NCBI RefSeq assembly: GCF_900890425.1
Contig: NZ_CAAHFG010000003.1
Coordinates: 682,001 to 746,000, forward strand
DNA length: 64,000 nucleotides
Direction of reading: 5' to 3'
Origin: Pontiella desulfatans
GTDB lineage: Bacteria > Verrucomicrobiota > Kiritimatiellia > Kiritimatiellales > Pontiellaceae
The notes under the pieces were generated by a model. That model was not told the DNA's origin. It did no database searches and worked only from the letters and a program-made list of their open reading frames with translations. This document shows, piece after piece, positions 36,021 through 45,213 of the stretch. The first letter of the stretch is position 1, and each line of letters starts with the position of its first letter. Position numbers and translations under genes: made by a program.

Positions 36021-39000
36021 ATGAAAGTCAAGCAGTGGATGGCAGTGGCGTCTGTTTTAGTTACGGCGGGTTCTGCGAATGCGGTGTTGTTAGCCTATGA
36101 AGGATTCGAATATCCGACCACAGCCGGGGGATTATGGTCAGGCACAGGAAGTACCGGATTAAACGGAGGGACTGGCTTTGCCGGCGAATGGTTTGTAACC
36201 GATACCAGCGGCGCCGCAAACTGGAACATCACCGCCGGAAGCCCTTCATGGGGATCGCTGAATGTGAGCAGTAATCAGCTGTTCCGCGAATTAACAGGCG
36301 GTACAGAGGAATTAAGCCGGCCGATTCATGCGACGAATGTAACTGCTTTTGTTGCTGCAGGTGAAATGTGGTTCAGTGTGCTTTGGAAAGGTGGTGATAA
36401 TGCGGCTTTTGCTATCGGAGGAGGCCCATTTGCCAACGACACCGCCCTGACTCTCTCTTCGGGACCTGGATTTGGTTTCCAGAACAGAAACCTTTCAGGA
36501 ACAGGACAGGGTATTGCTGCCGCAGTTTGGGACGACGGGGGCGTTGTAACCTTCAACGGAGCCGGTGACTTGGCTCTTTCGCGTGGAACCACAGCTTTTC
36601 TGGTCGGCCATGTTTCATTTAATACAGGCACTGGCGGCGCGGATGTTTATAAACTTTATTCCGTCGGCGTGGATCTGGTCTTGCCGGATACACCAATCGC
36701 CACACTTGAAGTCAATGCAACAGAGTCTTTATTGGATACGGTAGCCCAGAACACCAACCGCAACCCGGGAATGGATGAGCTGCGCATCGGAACTACCTAT
36801 GCCGACGTTATAGCCGCTTCTGTGGAGTTCATCTTTAACCTGATGCCGGAAGACCAGCAGATTGTCCGGGCCGATTATCCGGCAGTTTCAGCAACGAACA
36901 GTATTCAGGTGGAGTATGACAACCACGCAGCAGGCATCGAGATTTCGGCGTTGAACCTTTCCGATACCAATGCGTTCAGTGTTTTAACCGGGACGCCTTT
37001 CACCATGACCGATCCCATTCCTTCGAACACGGCATTGGAATTTATTTATGATGCCTCTGTGGTTTCCAATATTACCGGAGCGACGGCCGGATTCAGTACC
37101 ACCGGTTCGGTGGATATCGTTTGGACCAAGGTGGGAAGTGGAGTTTCCGAAACCAATACGGTTGAGTTGATCGGACAGTTCCGCAATTCCGCCGCTGATT
37201 TTAATTATGACAGCAGCCTCTCCCTGGGACTGCAATATCCCGCAACAGCGGTAACCAACGATATATCGGTCTCCTATGTGGCCGGTCGTCCGGGACACAC
37301 CAACGTGCAGATTACGGCGATTGATTTGGTGAATGCCTCCACCAATGGATTCAGCGTTCTGACAGCTCCGTTTACGATCCCGGATGCTGAGCCGTCCAAT
37401 TCGGTCATTCAGGTGGCATTCGACAACAGCGGTGGTCAGCTGCAGAATAAGGACAGCGCGACCGCTGATATTCTGATCACCTGGCAGGAAGCCGGAGGAA
37501 TCACCAATTATGTTGTGACCAACTCGGTGTCAGTTACTTATCTGAACCTGCCGCAGGGGGTCATTCAGCAGGTATTTTCCAATCCATCCAATATTGAAAC
37601 CTTTGGTGATGGTAAGCTGCAGTTGAACAACTTTGCATTGGCCACCAATAAATGGATCGGCGCAAATCTGGAGCAGAAGGTTGGTGACGGATATCTGTGG
37701 GTGAAGTCCGGCGGTAACAACCGCTCAACGGTGAATCTGATCGAAAGCGGCACGCGCGGCATGGATAACTTCGGCCCGCAGGATACGGTGGTTCTGAGCA
37801 ACGGCCTGTATCGCTATGACTTCGACTTTGAAATGACGCGAACACCTAATGCGGAAAATATGTGGGGCTTCGGGGCCTATGCCTTGATCGGCCAGGATAC
37901 CTACGATACCAACAGTATGGTCAACTATGTTGAGTTTGATCTGGGTACCGGTGACCCGGTCTATGTTGATCCGGTAGGGGTGGGCTCTGCCTATTACCGC
38001 GTTCACCCGAACGGCAAGCTGATCAGTTCAAATATCATTGCGCGCACGACCGGTTCCGTCTATCTGAACATTCAGGATGGAGAAGATGCCCTGTTCGTGA
38101 TTCAGTCGGGTGGAAATGCAGAGCCCTATATTTATGAGCTGACACTGACCCGTGTCGGGGACTTTGATCCAAACACCGATACACCGAATTCACCGAATGC
38201 GGTACTGGCGGCCGACTTCAATGATGCCAGTGCAACAAATGCAATTGTTGTATGGGATCAGACCGATACCAACGCAGGAACGGACAGCAACGGGGTTTCG
38301 ATTGCGAATACATTCCGCGGTACCAATGTGGATTGGGATAGTCAGAAGCTTTCCTCCATTGCAAATAATAATACCAGGAAGGCCACAGCGATTGTGTTAC
38401 GGCGGGGTGAGGCAGGCTATGATGACGTCGGTGTGCAGGATACGATTGCTCTGACATCCGGGGTATACAGCCTGACGCTTGATCTTGATATTGAGGGATC
38501 GTTCCCATCGAATTCTTCCTTGGTCAGCGTTGAGCTCTATGCGTTATCACAGGATCCGGCCGGTGATGTTAATCAGGTTCAGATCTTCCACGCACCCGGC
38601 GACTTTGCGACGCTGCGAACGGATGGAACCGCGGGCTTCAGTCTGTTGGGTAAGGTGGAGTATACCAATACACTGTCGACCACCGTATCGCTGACGGATA
38701 TGCAGGTACTTAATGATCAGGACGTTGCCCTCGTTTTTTATCACCGGGAAGGGCCTGATCTGCTCATCGACAACATCGAGCTGGTGCGCACCGGCGATGC
38801 AGTCCTGTCTGGCTATGAGGGATGGGCATCAGGCTTTGCCGGATTCTTCGATACGGCGCTTGAATCAGATCCTGATGGCGATGGCGTCAACAACCTCCTG
38901 GAATATGCCCTTAATGGTGACCCAACCGCAGGAGGCGACGATATCCTGCCGAAATCCACTATGGGTATGGATGGTGGAAGCAACTGGCTCTATTATGTTC

Positions 39001-39197
39001 ATACCGAACGTACGGATGACGGTACACTGACCTACACCGTTGAAGCCGGAAACAACCTGGTGTACACCAACTGGAGTGCGGCAGGTATCGACTATGTCGA
39101 TGAAACGGTTCCGGCTGGTAACTATAAGTCGGTAACCAACCGGACGGATGTGGATCTTTCCTCCGAGTTCATTCGTTTGCAGGTTGAAAAAGACTAA
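36021..39197 (+). CDS. Exported LamG-like multidomain surface protein
   Basis: ATG 36021 follows AGGAGAG; the signal peptide ends GSANA. Domains in order: a LamG-like domain (about 24-265, LLAYEGFEYPTTAGG to GMDELRIGTTYADV); two Ig-like repeats (about 270-510, each with ...NTVELIGQF or ..NSVSVTYLN ends and the AVTNDISVSYVAGRPGHTNV pattern); two lectin-like modules (about 515-720 and 725-925, each ending ..L.RTGD or TRVGD and containing DNFGPQDT or DVGVQDTI); and a C-terminal DPDGDGVNNLLEYALNGDP module. It is a paralog of the gene at 39548. No PEP-CTERM or LPXTG signal is seen, so how it is anchored is unclear. Surface adhesin or glycan-binding role inferred. Confidence 0.6.
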   Translation: MKVKQWMAVASVLVTAGSANAVLLAYEGFEYPTTAGGLWSGTGSTGLNGGTGFAGEWFVTDTSGAANWNITAGSPSWGSLNVSSNQLFRELTGGTEELSRPIHATNVTAFVAAGEMWFSVLWKGGDNAAFAIGGGPFANDTALTLSSGPGFGFQNRNLSGTGQGIAAAVWDDGGVVTFNGAGDLALSRGTTAFLVGHVSFNTGTGGADVYKLYSVGVDLVLPDTPIATLEVNATESLLDTVAQNTNRNPGMDELRIGTTYADVIAASVEFIFNLMPEDQQIVRADYPAVSATNSIQVEYDNHAAGIEISALNLSDTNAFSVLTGTPFTMTDPIPSNTALEFIYDASVVSNITGATAGFSTTGSVDIVWTKVGSGVSETNTVELIGQFRNSAADFNYDSSLSLGLQYPATAVTNDISVSYVAGRPGHTNVQITAIDLVNASTNGFSVLTAPFTIPDAEPSNSVIQVAFDNSGGQLQNKDSATADILITWQEAGGITNYVVTNSVSVTYLNLPQGVIQQVFSNPSNIETFGDGKLQLNNFALATNKWIGANLEQKVGDGYLWVKSGGNNRSTVNLIESGTRGMDNFGPQDTVVLSNGLYRYDFDFEMTRTPNAENMWGFGAYALIGQDTYDTNSMVNYVEFDLGTGDPVYVDPVGVGSAYYRVHPNGKLISSNIIARTTGSVYLNIQDGEDALFVIQSGGNAEPYIYELTLTRVGDFDPNTDTPNSPNAVLAADFNDASATNAIVVWDQTDTNAGTDSNGVSIANTFRGTNVDWDSQKLSSIANNNTRKATAIVLRRGEAGYDDVGVQDTIALTSGVYSLTLDLDIEGSFPSNSSLVSVELYALSQDPAGDVNQVQIFHAPGDFATLRTDGTAGFSLLGKVEYTNTLSTTVSLTDMQVLNDQDVALVFYHREGPDLLIDNIELVRTGDAVLSGYEGWASGFAGFFDTALESDPDGDGVNNLLEYALNGDPTAGGDDILPKSTMGMDGGSNWLYYVHTERTDDGTLTYTVEAGNNLVYTNWSAAGIDYVDETVPAGNYKSVTNRTDVDLSSEFIRLQVEKD

Positions 39198-39225
39198 TGC
39201 GGCTGCGCAGCAGAAATTATGAATT

Positions 39226-39308
39226 ATGAACTATGACAGATGAAATCAGAACTCAGGCGGCATTGGCCTTTTTATAGAATGCGTCGCAGACCCACTGTCA
39301 TAGTTCAT
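39226..39308. repeat. Inverted repeat with perfect 14-bp arms
   Basis: ATGAACTATGACAG (39226-39239) and CTGTCATAGTTCAT (39295-39308) flank 55 bp. The surrounding 350-bp intergenic stretch (39198-39547) holds this element, a terminator and a regulon promoter, and no gene. Confidence 0.6.
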
Positions 39309-39395
39309 CTTTCATCTCTCATCTTTAAGGAACGCAAAATGGTATGTAGTTAAAACGGAAGTAACTAACCTCTATTCAGAGATAAGTTTGTGCAG

Positions 39396-39426
39396 GTCCC
39401 ATCCGCTAACGCGGGTGGGACTTTTT
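39396..39426 (+). terminator. Intrinsic terminator after the 36021 gene
   Basis: GTCCCATCCGC, loop TAAC, GCGGGTGGGAC, then TTTTT; one T-G wobble. The same stem type (CCCATC.GC/GC.GGTGGG) follows the genes at 39548 and 44142. Confidence 0.85.
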
Positions 39427-39444
39427 ATTTTTATTTAAAAAAAT

Positions 39445-39472
39445 ATCAAACCACCTTCTTGAGTCGGCATTT
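39445..39472 (+). promoter_or_regulatory. Regulon promoter motif for the exported protein at 39548
   Basis: ATCAAA, 14 nt, CGGCATTT, with an A-tract just before it, ending 75 nt before the start. Confidence 0.75.
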
Positions 39473-39547
39473 ACACCATCTGTAGGAGGGGATGCATGGG
39501 AGCATTCCGAAGAATCAGATAAATCCAAGCGAAAGCAGGAGATGGAA

Positions 39548-42500
39548 ATGGATATAAAGAGATGGATAAGTTTAGTGGCTGTGATGGCCGTGGCTGGAAC
39601 GGTTCAGGCGGCAGACCCGCTTGTTTATGAGGGATTTGAGTATGATACGACGACTGGCGGTATCGAGAGTGCCAGCCTTGGCGGTGGGGTAGGATTATCC
39701 GGTGCCTGGGGTAGTTCAGATGCGGCAGGCTCATTTTTTAATGTTACGTCAGGTAGCTTTAGTCTGGGCTCGCTGACGGTTTCAAGTAATAAGCTGAAAC
39801 GTACAAATACGGGCGGAGTTGAAGCGATTGAGCGAACGATTTCCGCATCTTTACCATCAGAATTCTGGTTTAGCGTTTTACATGAAACCTCTGCCACCAC
39901 GCAGTTCGGCATCGGTGGCGGCGCTTTCGGGGATGGCAGCAGTGGTAATGGAAATATGGCCACGGGGCCAGGGTTTGGATTCACTCATAAAGGTGGTAAT
40001 CTGGGAGCGGCTGTCTGGCCGGCAGGAAGTGCGGTATCGGTATCAGTGGGTGGTACGGTAGCAAAATCTGATAATAATGTTCTGTTACTAGTGGGACACG
40101 TAAAGCGGAATGTAGGTGGCAATGATACGGTTGACTTGTATGAGGTCGATGCCACGCTCGTCCTTCCAGGGGCACCGCTCAGTACGGTTTCTCAGCCTAC
40201 GGCAGCCGGCTCTCTGAATACGCTGACCATCTCATCCAACCGCGGGCCGGGAATTGACGAAATTCGTGTTGGCGCCACATATAACGATGTCGTGCCGGCT
40301 TCGGCTGCTTTTACATTTAATTTGACGCCGGACGACACACAGGATCTCCTTGCGGATTATCCGGCCGTTGTTGTGTCCAACAGCATTCTGACGGAATATG
40401 CAAACAGCTCCTCCGGAGTTGAAATCACCGCGTTGAATGTAATGAGTGTTTCGAATGCTATCACGGCAATCACCGCGACACCCTTCACCCTGAGCACTCC
40501 GTCTCCAGCGATTACAGCATTGGATTTTGCGTTTGATGCTTCCGCAATAAAGGCAATTACCAGTGCAACGGAGGCGTTCACGACGACGGGTACTGTTGAT
40601 ATCGTTTATAAAAATCTGGATGACAATGTTCTCCAAACCAATACGGTTGCGCTGAAAGGTACGTTCAGCAATCCACCGTTCCAGTTCAGCAGCGACAGCA
40701 GTCTGGGATTGACCCTCGTTGCTCCGGCAACACTTGTTAGCAATGACATCGCTGTTTCATACGTTGAAGGGCGTCCGGGATATACCAATGTAGTCATTTC
40801 TGAAGTCAATATTCTCGACGAACAGCATCCGGGAGCGTTTTCAGCGAACAATCCGGGCGCTATTCAGACCACGGATGTCATTACAGTCACCTTTGACGAT
40901 TCATTCGTCGGTCTGGGCAATAAGCAAAGTTCAACGTGCACGGTTGAAGTGGTTTATGGTGAAGCTGGAAGCAGTATTGATTATACCAATACGGTTTCCG
41001 TTGCGGCGTTCAATTATGATTTGTCGACGGGTTCGGTCATCCAGCAGGTGTTTGGGAATGCGGTTAATCTGAACGGCCCCCTTGGAGGCGGCACGCTGCC
41101 GATGAATAATTTCGAAGCATTTACTAATAACTGGAACCATAACGGAAACTTTACTCAGGAGACCTCTGCGGGCAGTATCACGTTGAGCTCTTCCGGCAAC
41201 ACGCGTTCAGCCTATAACCTGGTTGAAGCGAATACTGCAGGATCTGATAATTTCGGAGCGCAGGATACGCATATTCTGACCAATGGGCTATACAGGTATG
41301 AGTTTGACTATGAAGTGCTGAATACCGATGGCGCCAATGTAATCTGGTCGTTTAATGCCTATGGATTGATTGATCAGCAGTTGTTTTCCACCAGCAGTAA
41401 TCCGGATAAGGTGGTGCTTGATATTGCTACAGGAGCCAGCGGCGGGGTGGATGTGGATATCCAGAATGACGGCAATGGCTACTATTCAGAGCATGGGGAT
41501 GGAATCCTGGCAGGAACAGGCGATGTTGCCCGCACAACGGGATACGTTTATCTGAATGTGAAAGACAACCAGGATGCGCTCTTCGTGATGCATCGTTCCG
41601 GAAAATGCGACGTGCGTTTATATGACCTCGTGCTGACCCGTGTTGGTGATTATGAACTGCCGGTCAACAGCACGAATGCGGTTCTTGCCGCACAGTTTGA
41701 GGATTCAGCGGTGACCAACTCGATTGTTGTTGTGGGTGCTACCGAAACCAATACGAACGGGGTGAACAATACCTGGCGCGGCACCGGGCTCAGTCACGTG
41801 GATCGTAAGTTAAAGTCAAATGCGGCCGATACGGCGGTTCGGGCCACAGGTACCATCATTCATCGCAATACGGCGGGTTATGATGATGTTGGCTTGCAGG
41901 ATACGATTGCATTGACTGAGGGTACGTATGAACTCTCATTGGATGTGCAGGTTGACGGTACATTTCCGTCCAACGATTCCATCGCCCGTGTTGAGTTTTG
42001 GGCACTCGATCAGGATACATCCGGAACCAATAATTATGTCAAGTGGGACCATGCTCCGGGAACCGGTGAGTATCTTAAAACGAATGGAAACGCTAAGGTC
42101 ACCCTGTTGGGATCGAAGACCTACACGAACACCGTGACTGAAACGCTCGTGCTCAGCGACCTGAACGTGCAGGCGGATCAGGATGTGGCGATCGTGTTCT
42201 ACCATCGCTACGGACCGGACTTCTTCATCGATAATGTCGAACTGCTGCGCACAGGAGACCTTCCGTTGGAAGGCTACAGTTTATGGGCTGAAGATAATGG
42301 GCTGACCGCCGGGGTGAATGACGGTCTTGAAGATGATGCCGAAAATGGTGGATTGGGCGATGGCCTCAATAACCTGATGGAATATGCGCTGGGTGGTGAC
42401 CCGCTGGTGGATGATGCCGCCACAGTTTCACCGCAGACCAGTGAGGCCGGTGGATTCTTCTACCACGTTTACAATGAACGTACGGATGATCCGTCACTGA

Positions 42501-42670
42501 CGTTCATCGTGGACCTCAACGGCAATCTGACTATCCCGGGTGGTTGGGGAAGCGCCGGTCTTGAAGCCGAAGAACGCGGCCTTGATGATGGCGAATTCCA
42601 GAGTGTGACCAATAGCACTGATATGTTGGAAGCCGCAGAATTCATCCGCCTCCAGGTTGAGAAGGACTAA
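39548..42670 (+). CDS. Exported LamG-like multidomain surface protein, paralog of 36021
   Basis: AGGAG at 39537-39541 best fits ATG 39548 (ATG 39542 is too close). The signal peptide ends TVQA. The domain order repeats that of the 36021 gene: LamG-like (LVYEGFEYDTTTGG to GIDEIRVGATYNDV), two Ig-like repeats (NTVALKGTF; VSNDIAVSYVEGRPGYTNV), two lectin-like modules (DNFGAQDT; GYDDVGLQDTI; FYHRYGPDFFIDNVEL) and a NNLMEYALGGDP C-terminal module ending FIRLQVEKD, the same last residues as the paralog. Gene duplication is evident and both copies have their own promoter motif and terminator. Role inferred as a surface or matrix protein; no enzymatic motif seen. Confidence 0.6.
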   Translation: MDIKRWISLVAVMAVAGTVQAADPLVYEGFEYDTTTGGIESASLGGGVGLSGAWGSSDAAGSFFNVTSGSFSLGSLTVSSNKLKRTNTGGVEAIERTISASLPSEFWFSVLHETSATTQFGIGGGAFGDGSSGNGNMATGPGFGFTHKGGNLGAAVWPAGSAVSVSVGGTVAKSDNNVLLLVGHVKRNVGGNDTVDLYEVDATLVLPGAPLSTVSQPTAAGSLNTLTISSNRGPGIDEIRVGATYNDVVPASAAFTFNLTPDDTQDLLADYPAVVVSNSILTEYANSSSGVEITALNVMSVSNAITAITATPFTLSTPSPAITALDFAFDASAIKAITSATEAFTTTGTVDIVYKNLDDNVLQTNTVALKGTFSNPPFQFSSDSSLGLTLVAPATLVSNDIAVSYVEGRPGYTNVVISEVNILDEQHPGAFSANNPGAIQTTDVITVTFDDSFVGLGNKQSSTCTVEVVYGEAGSSIDYTNTVSVAAFNYDLSTGSVIQQVFGNAVNLNGPLGGGTLPMNNFEAFTNNWNHNGNFTQETSAGSITLSSSGNTRSAYNLVEANTAGSDNFGAQDTHILTNGLYRYEFDYEVLNTDGANVIWSFNAYGLIDQQLFSTSSNPDKVVLDIATGASGGVDVDIQNDGNGYYSEHGDGILAGTGDVARTTGYVYLNVKDNQDALFVMHRSGKCDVRLYDLVLTRVGDYELPVNSTNAVLAAQFEDSAVTNSIVVVGATETNTNGVNNTWRGTGLSHVDRKLKSNAADTAVRATGTIIHRNTAGYDDVGLQDTIALTEGTYELSLDVQVDGTFPSNDSIARVEFWALDQDTSGTNNYVKWDHAPGTGEYLKTNGNAKVTLLGSKTYTNTVTETLVLSDLNVQADQDVAIVFYHRYGPDFFIDNVELLRTGDLPLEGYSLWAEDNGLTAGVNDGLEDDAENGGLGDGLNNLMEYALGGDPLVDDAATVSPQTSEAGGFFYHVYNERTDDPSLTFIVDLNGNLTIPGGWGSAGLEAEERGLDDGEFQSVTNSTDMLEAAEFIRLQVEKD

Positions 42671-42698
42671 CCGATAACTGAATCAAAAAATTCAGCAT

Positions 42699-42729
42699 GC
42701 CCCATCTGCTTTCAGGTGGGGCTTTTTTT
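42699..42729 (+). terminator. Intrinsic terminator after the 39548 gene
   Basis: GCCCCATCT, short loop, AGGTGGGGC, then seven T. Same stem type as at 39396 and 45043. Confidence 0.85.
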
Positions 42730-42771
42730 GTTCATGGCCCAACTGCAGGGAATAGATGTTTAGCGTTTGAA

Positions 42772-42866
42772 TGTAGACGCGACGCCCTCGTCGCGTTTCC
42801 GTCGAATGGCAGGCTCTGAGCGTGTAAAGCGACGAGGTGCGAGGCATGCTCGCGAAGGCTTCTACG
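42772..42866. repeat. Extragenic hairpin repeat
   Basis: The left unit (42772-42796) begins TGTAGACGCGACG and folds as ACGCGACG-CCCT-CGTCGCGT. The inverted right side ends TTCTACG at 42866. It resembles the GGAGGG-type repeats at 47965 and 51964 in layout: a short leader, then a self-complementary stem around a C/T loop. The 42671-43005 stretch holds this and the terminator only. Confidence 0.55.
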
Positions 42867-43013
42867 TTGCCGATTCCCTTGCTGTGACAGGGGTAAATAA
42901 ATGTTTCGCCGCTAAAGAAGTATAGTGTTTGTTTACCTGAAAACGGAAGGAGATGTTCTTTATTCAGATGGGACATAAACTGTTTTTCTGGGCCGAGGCA
43001 GGTTTTAAGATTT

Positions 43014-44027
43014 TAGGGGTATTCACTTCGATGGACTAGACCCACATGTTGTGGTACACACGTTTCATGGAAGCGTATCCAAAGGATCTGGAAGAATTGG
43101 AACTGAACTTTTCAAGTGAAGAAGCATGTCGCGACTATCTTGCATCATTGCGATGGCCGAACGGCTTCCTTTGCCCGGCCTGTGGCCATGGGGAGTCGTG
43201 GCGACTGTCAGACGGCCTTTTCAAGTGCAAGACGTGCAGTCGTTAAACATCTGTAACCTCGGGTACGATCTTTGAGGGCACCCGCAAACCGCTGGCGTCC
43301 TGGTTCAGGGCGATCTGGTGGGTGACAAGCCAGAAGAACGGAGCCAGCGCCTTGGGACTGATGCGCGTTCTCGGCCTCGGAAGCTACAAGACCGCATGGA
43401 CGTGGCTGCACAAGCTCCGCCGGGCGATGGTACGTCCGGGACGGGAAAGACTGGCCGGAACCGTGCAGGTGGATGAAACCTTCATAGGCGGCACAAGGCC
43501 CGGGAAACGGGGGCGCGGAGCCGAAGGCAAGACCCTTGTGCTGATCGTGGCGCAGGAGAATGGTAAGGCCGTCGGTCGCATTCGCCTTGTAAAAATACCC
43601 GATGCCTCATCCAAAAGCCTTGAAGGGGCCATCCGAGAAACGGTTGATCCGGGTACGCAGGTGAAGACGGACGGGTGGAAGGGGTACAATGGTTTGGGAG
43701 CTTTGGGCTACGACCATAAAGTCGTTCGGAAATCCGAGGATGTTGGCGCGAACCTGCTCCCCCTTTGCCATCGAGTCGCCAGTTTGCTTAAGCGGTGGCT
43801 TGGCGGAACACATCAGGGCGCAGTAAGTCACGAGCATTTGGCATACTATCTCGACGAATACACGTTCCGCTTCAACCGGCGCACTTCCCGCTCGCGGGGA
43901 ATGCTGCTTTACCGTCTGCTACAAAATGCAGTCGCTATGGAACCCGTTCGGTTCAAGGAAATATCCCTGTCGGTCAGGGGAAGAAACCACAAGATACAGA
44001 CTTAGTCCAGCGAAGTGAATACCCCTA
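43014..44027 (+). mobile_element. IS1595-type insertion sequence with perfect 8-bp target duplication
   Basis: The element is 1014 bp. The terminal inverted repeats are 43014-43038 (beginning TAGGGGTATTCACTTCG) and 44003-44027, with one mismatch in 25. The 8 bp TAAGATTT directly flank both ends (43006-43013 and 44028-44035), as expected for IS1595. It carries one transposase gene with an in-frame stop. It inserted 12 bp upstream of the regulon promoter motif of the PEP-CTERM gene. Confidence 0.92.
43046..44005 (+). pseudogene. IS1595-family transposase interrupted by one stop codon
   Basis: The reading frame is a single one broken only by TAA at 43244-43246. Before it are the zinc-binding FLCPACGHGESW...CKTC motif; after it, without a change of frame, TSGTIFEGTRKPL, the DDE domain (VQVDETFIGG, KTDGWKGYN) and the C-terminal HRVASLLKRWLGGTHQGAV and FRFNRRTSRSRG. 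Related transposases usually have Gln after the CSR, so a CAA-to-TAA change is the simplest explanation. The element would be immobile unless complemented or read through. Confidence 0.88.
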
Positions 44028-44046
44028 TAAGATTTTTATAAAAAAC

Positions 44047-44074
44047 ATCAAAACGATATCCCGCCGCGGCATTA
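44047..44074 (+). promoter_or_regulatory. Regulon promoter motif for the PEP-CTERM gene
   Basis: ATCAAA, 14 nt, CGGCATTA, ending 67 nt before the start. The preceding A-tract lies at the junction with the IS target duplication, so insertion left the core motif intact but replaced everything further upstream. Confidence 0.75.
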
Positions 44075-44141
44075 CCACTCTTGATAGCAACGAAGCGGTT
44101 GCTCTTCAGTGAATTCATGCAGTGAAAAAGGAGAAAAGAAA

Positions 44142-45008
44142 ATGGGAAAAATTAAATGCATAGCAGGGATAGTTTGTTTGCTCGCAGTTTCGGCGCAGTC
44201 TGCATTGCTAGTTCAGGAGTCGTTTAACTATGCTGTAACGTCAGGAGGTCTGACCAATGGAACTCAGAATGGGGGGACTGGATTTTCCGGGGCATGGCAG
44301 GGTGTTGATGCTCCAGCCTATGTTACAGATGATCCGAATTTTAACATCACGTCCAGCGCGTTTTCTTTCGGCTCGGGTTCTTACGGAAATAACCTGTCGA
44401 GAACTTCCGCGGGAGGAACCGAGAGCATAGGACGGGGGATCAGTGCTGATCTCGATGCTACAACTGAGCTTTGGTTCAGCGTGTTATATGACCAGTCCGC
44501 AAATGCGCAATTTGCAATCGGTGGAGCCAGCTTTTTGGCGGGCGGAAGCGGAACGCCGAAGTTTCCCACGGATACGGATACGAATACATCCGCTGGATTT
44601 GGTTTCCAGCATGATAGTGGTGGATTTGGTGCCGTCGTTTGGAAAGATCGTGGTGATCGTAGTGTCATAGGTTCAAAAGTTGCGCTTACTGATGACATCG
44701 TGCTGGTCGTTGGAAAAATCGAGTTCAGTGCCGCGGGAAATGACAAGTTATCGCTCTTTCTCGGGAATACAGACTGGGAGATTGATCCCAATGCAGCGAT
44801 TTCCACTGCTGAATTTGCGGTCGATGAAACAAACCTGGATACGCTGTCGCTCTCTACAAACAGCAAGCTAGGTTTTGATGAAATTATGATCGGAACCACT
44901 ATAGGTGATGTGGGCATAACGGTCATCCCGGAACCGGTCACACTCGGTATGGTTGCGGTTTTTGGTGGCGGTATCCTCTTTATCCGCCGTCGCTTTATGA
45001 TGGGCTAA
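44142..45008 (+). CDS. PEP-CTERM sorted LamG-like protein
   Basis: AAAAGGAG supports ATG 44142; an in-frame GTG at 44109 is rejected. The signal peptide ends SAQSA. The body is one LamG-like domain (LLVQESFNYAVTSGG to GFDEIMIGTTIGDV) of the type also found in the 28368, 36021 and 39548 genes. The C-terminus VIPEPVTLGMVAVFGGG, then ILFIRRRF is a classical PEP-CTERM signal (PEP box, hydrophobic helix, Arg cluster), meaning processing by an exosortase and delivery to the outer surface or matrix. It is the only clear PEP-CTERM signal in this window. Confidence 0.85.
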   Translation: MGKIKCIAGIVCLLAVSAQSALLVQESFNYAVTSGGLTNGTQNGGTGFSGAWQGVDAPAYVTDDPNFNITSSAFSFGSGSYGNNLSRTSAGGTESIGRGISADLDATTELWFSVLYDQSANAQFAIGGASFLAGGSGTPKFPTDTDTNTSAGFGFQHDSGGFGAVVWKDRGDRSVIGSKVALTDDIVLVVGKIEFSAAGNDKLSLFLGNTDWEIDPNAAISTAEFAVDETNLDTLSLSTNSKLGFDEIMIGTTIGDVGITVIPEPVTLGMVAVFGGGILFIRRRFMMG

Positions 45009-45042
45009 ATTTATATCGCTCAGTGTATATGGGACATTGCTC

Positions 45043-45072
45043 GCCCCATCCGCTCGCGGGTGGGGCTTTTTT
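45043..45072 (+). terminator. Intrinsic terminator after the PEP-CTERM gene
   Basis: GCCCCATCCGC, TC, GCGGGTGGGGC, then six T. Third member of the shared stem type. Confidence 0.88.
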
Positions 45073-45115
45073 ATTGAAGAAAGCGTCGTCCGTTTTTCGA
45101 CTCTTTTTTAAAAAT

Positions 45116-45143
45116 GTCAAAATCAGGGAGTACTGCGGTATTT
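45116..45143 (+). promoter_or_regulatory. Regulon promoter motif for the exported protein at 45214
   Basis: GTCAAA, 14 nt, CGGTATTT, preceded by an A-tract, ending 70 nt before the chosen start. Confidence 0.7.
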
Positions 45144-45213
45144 TTATTTCTGTAGAGAGTATGGGTTTTCTCCGGCTTTGGGGAATGTTGGCATTGGAAA
45201 AACCGAAGGGTAT

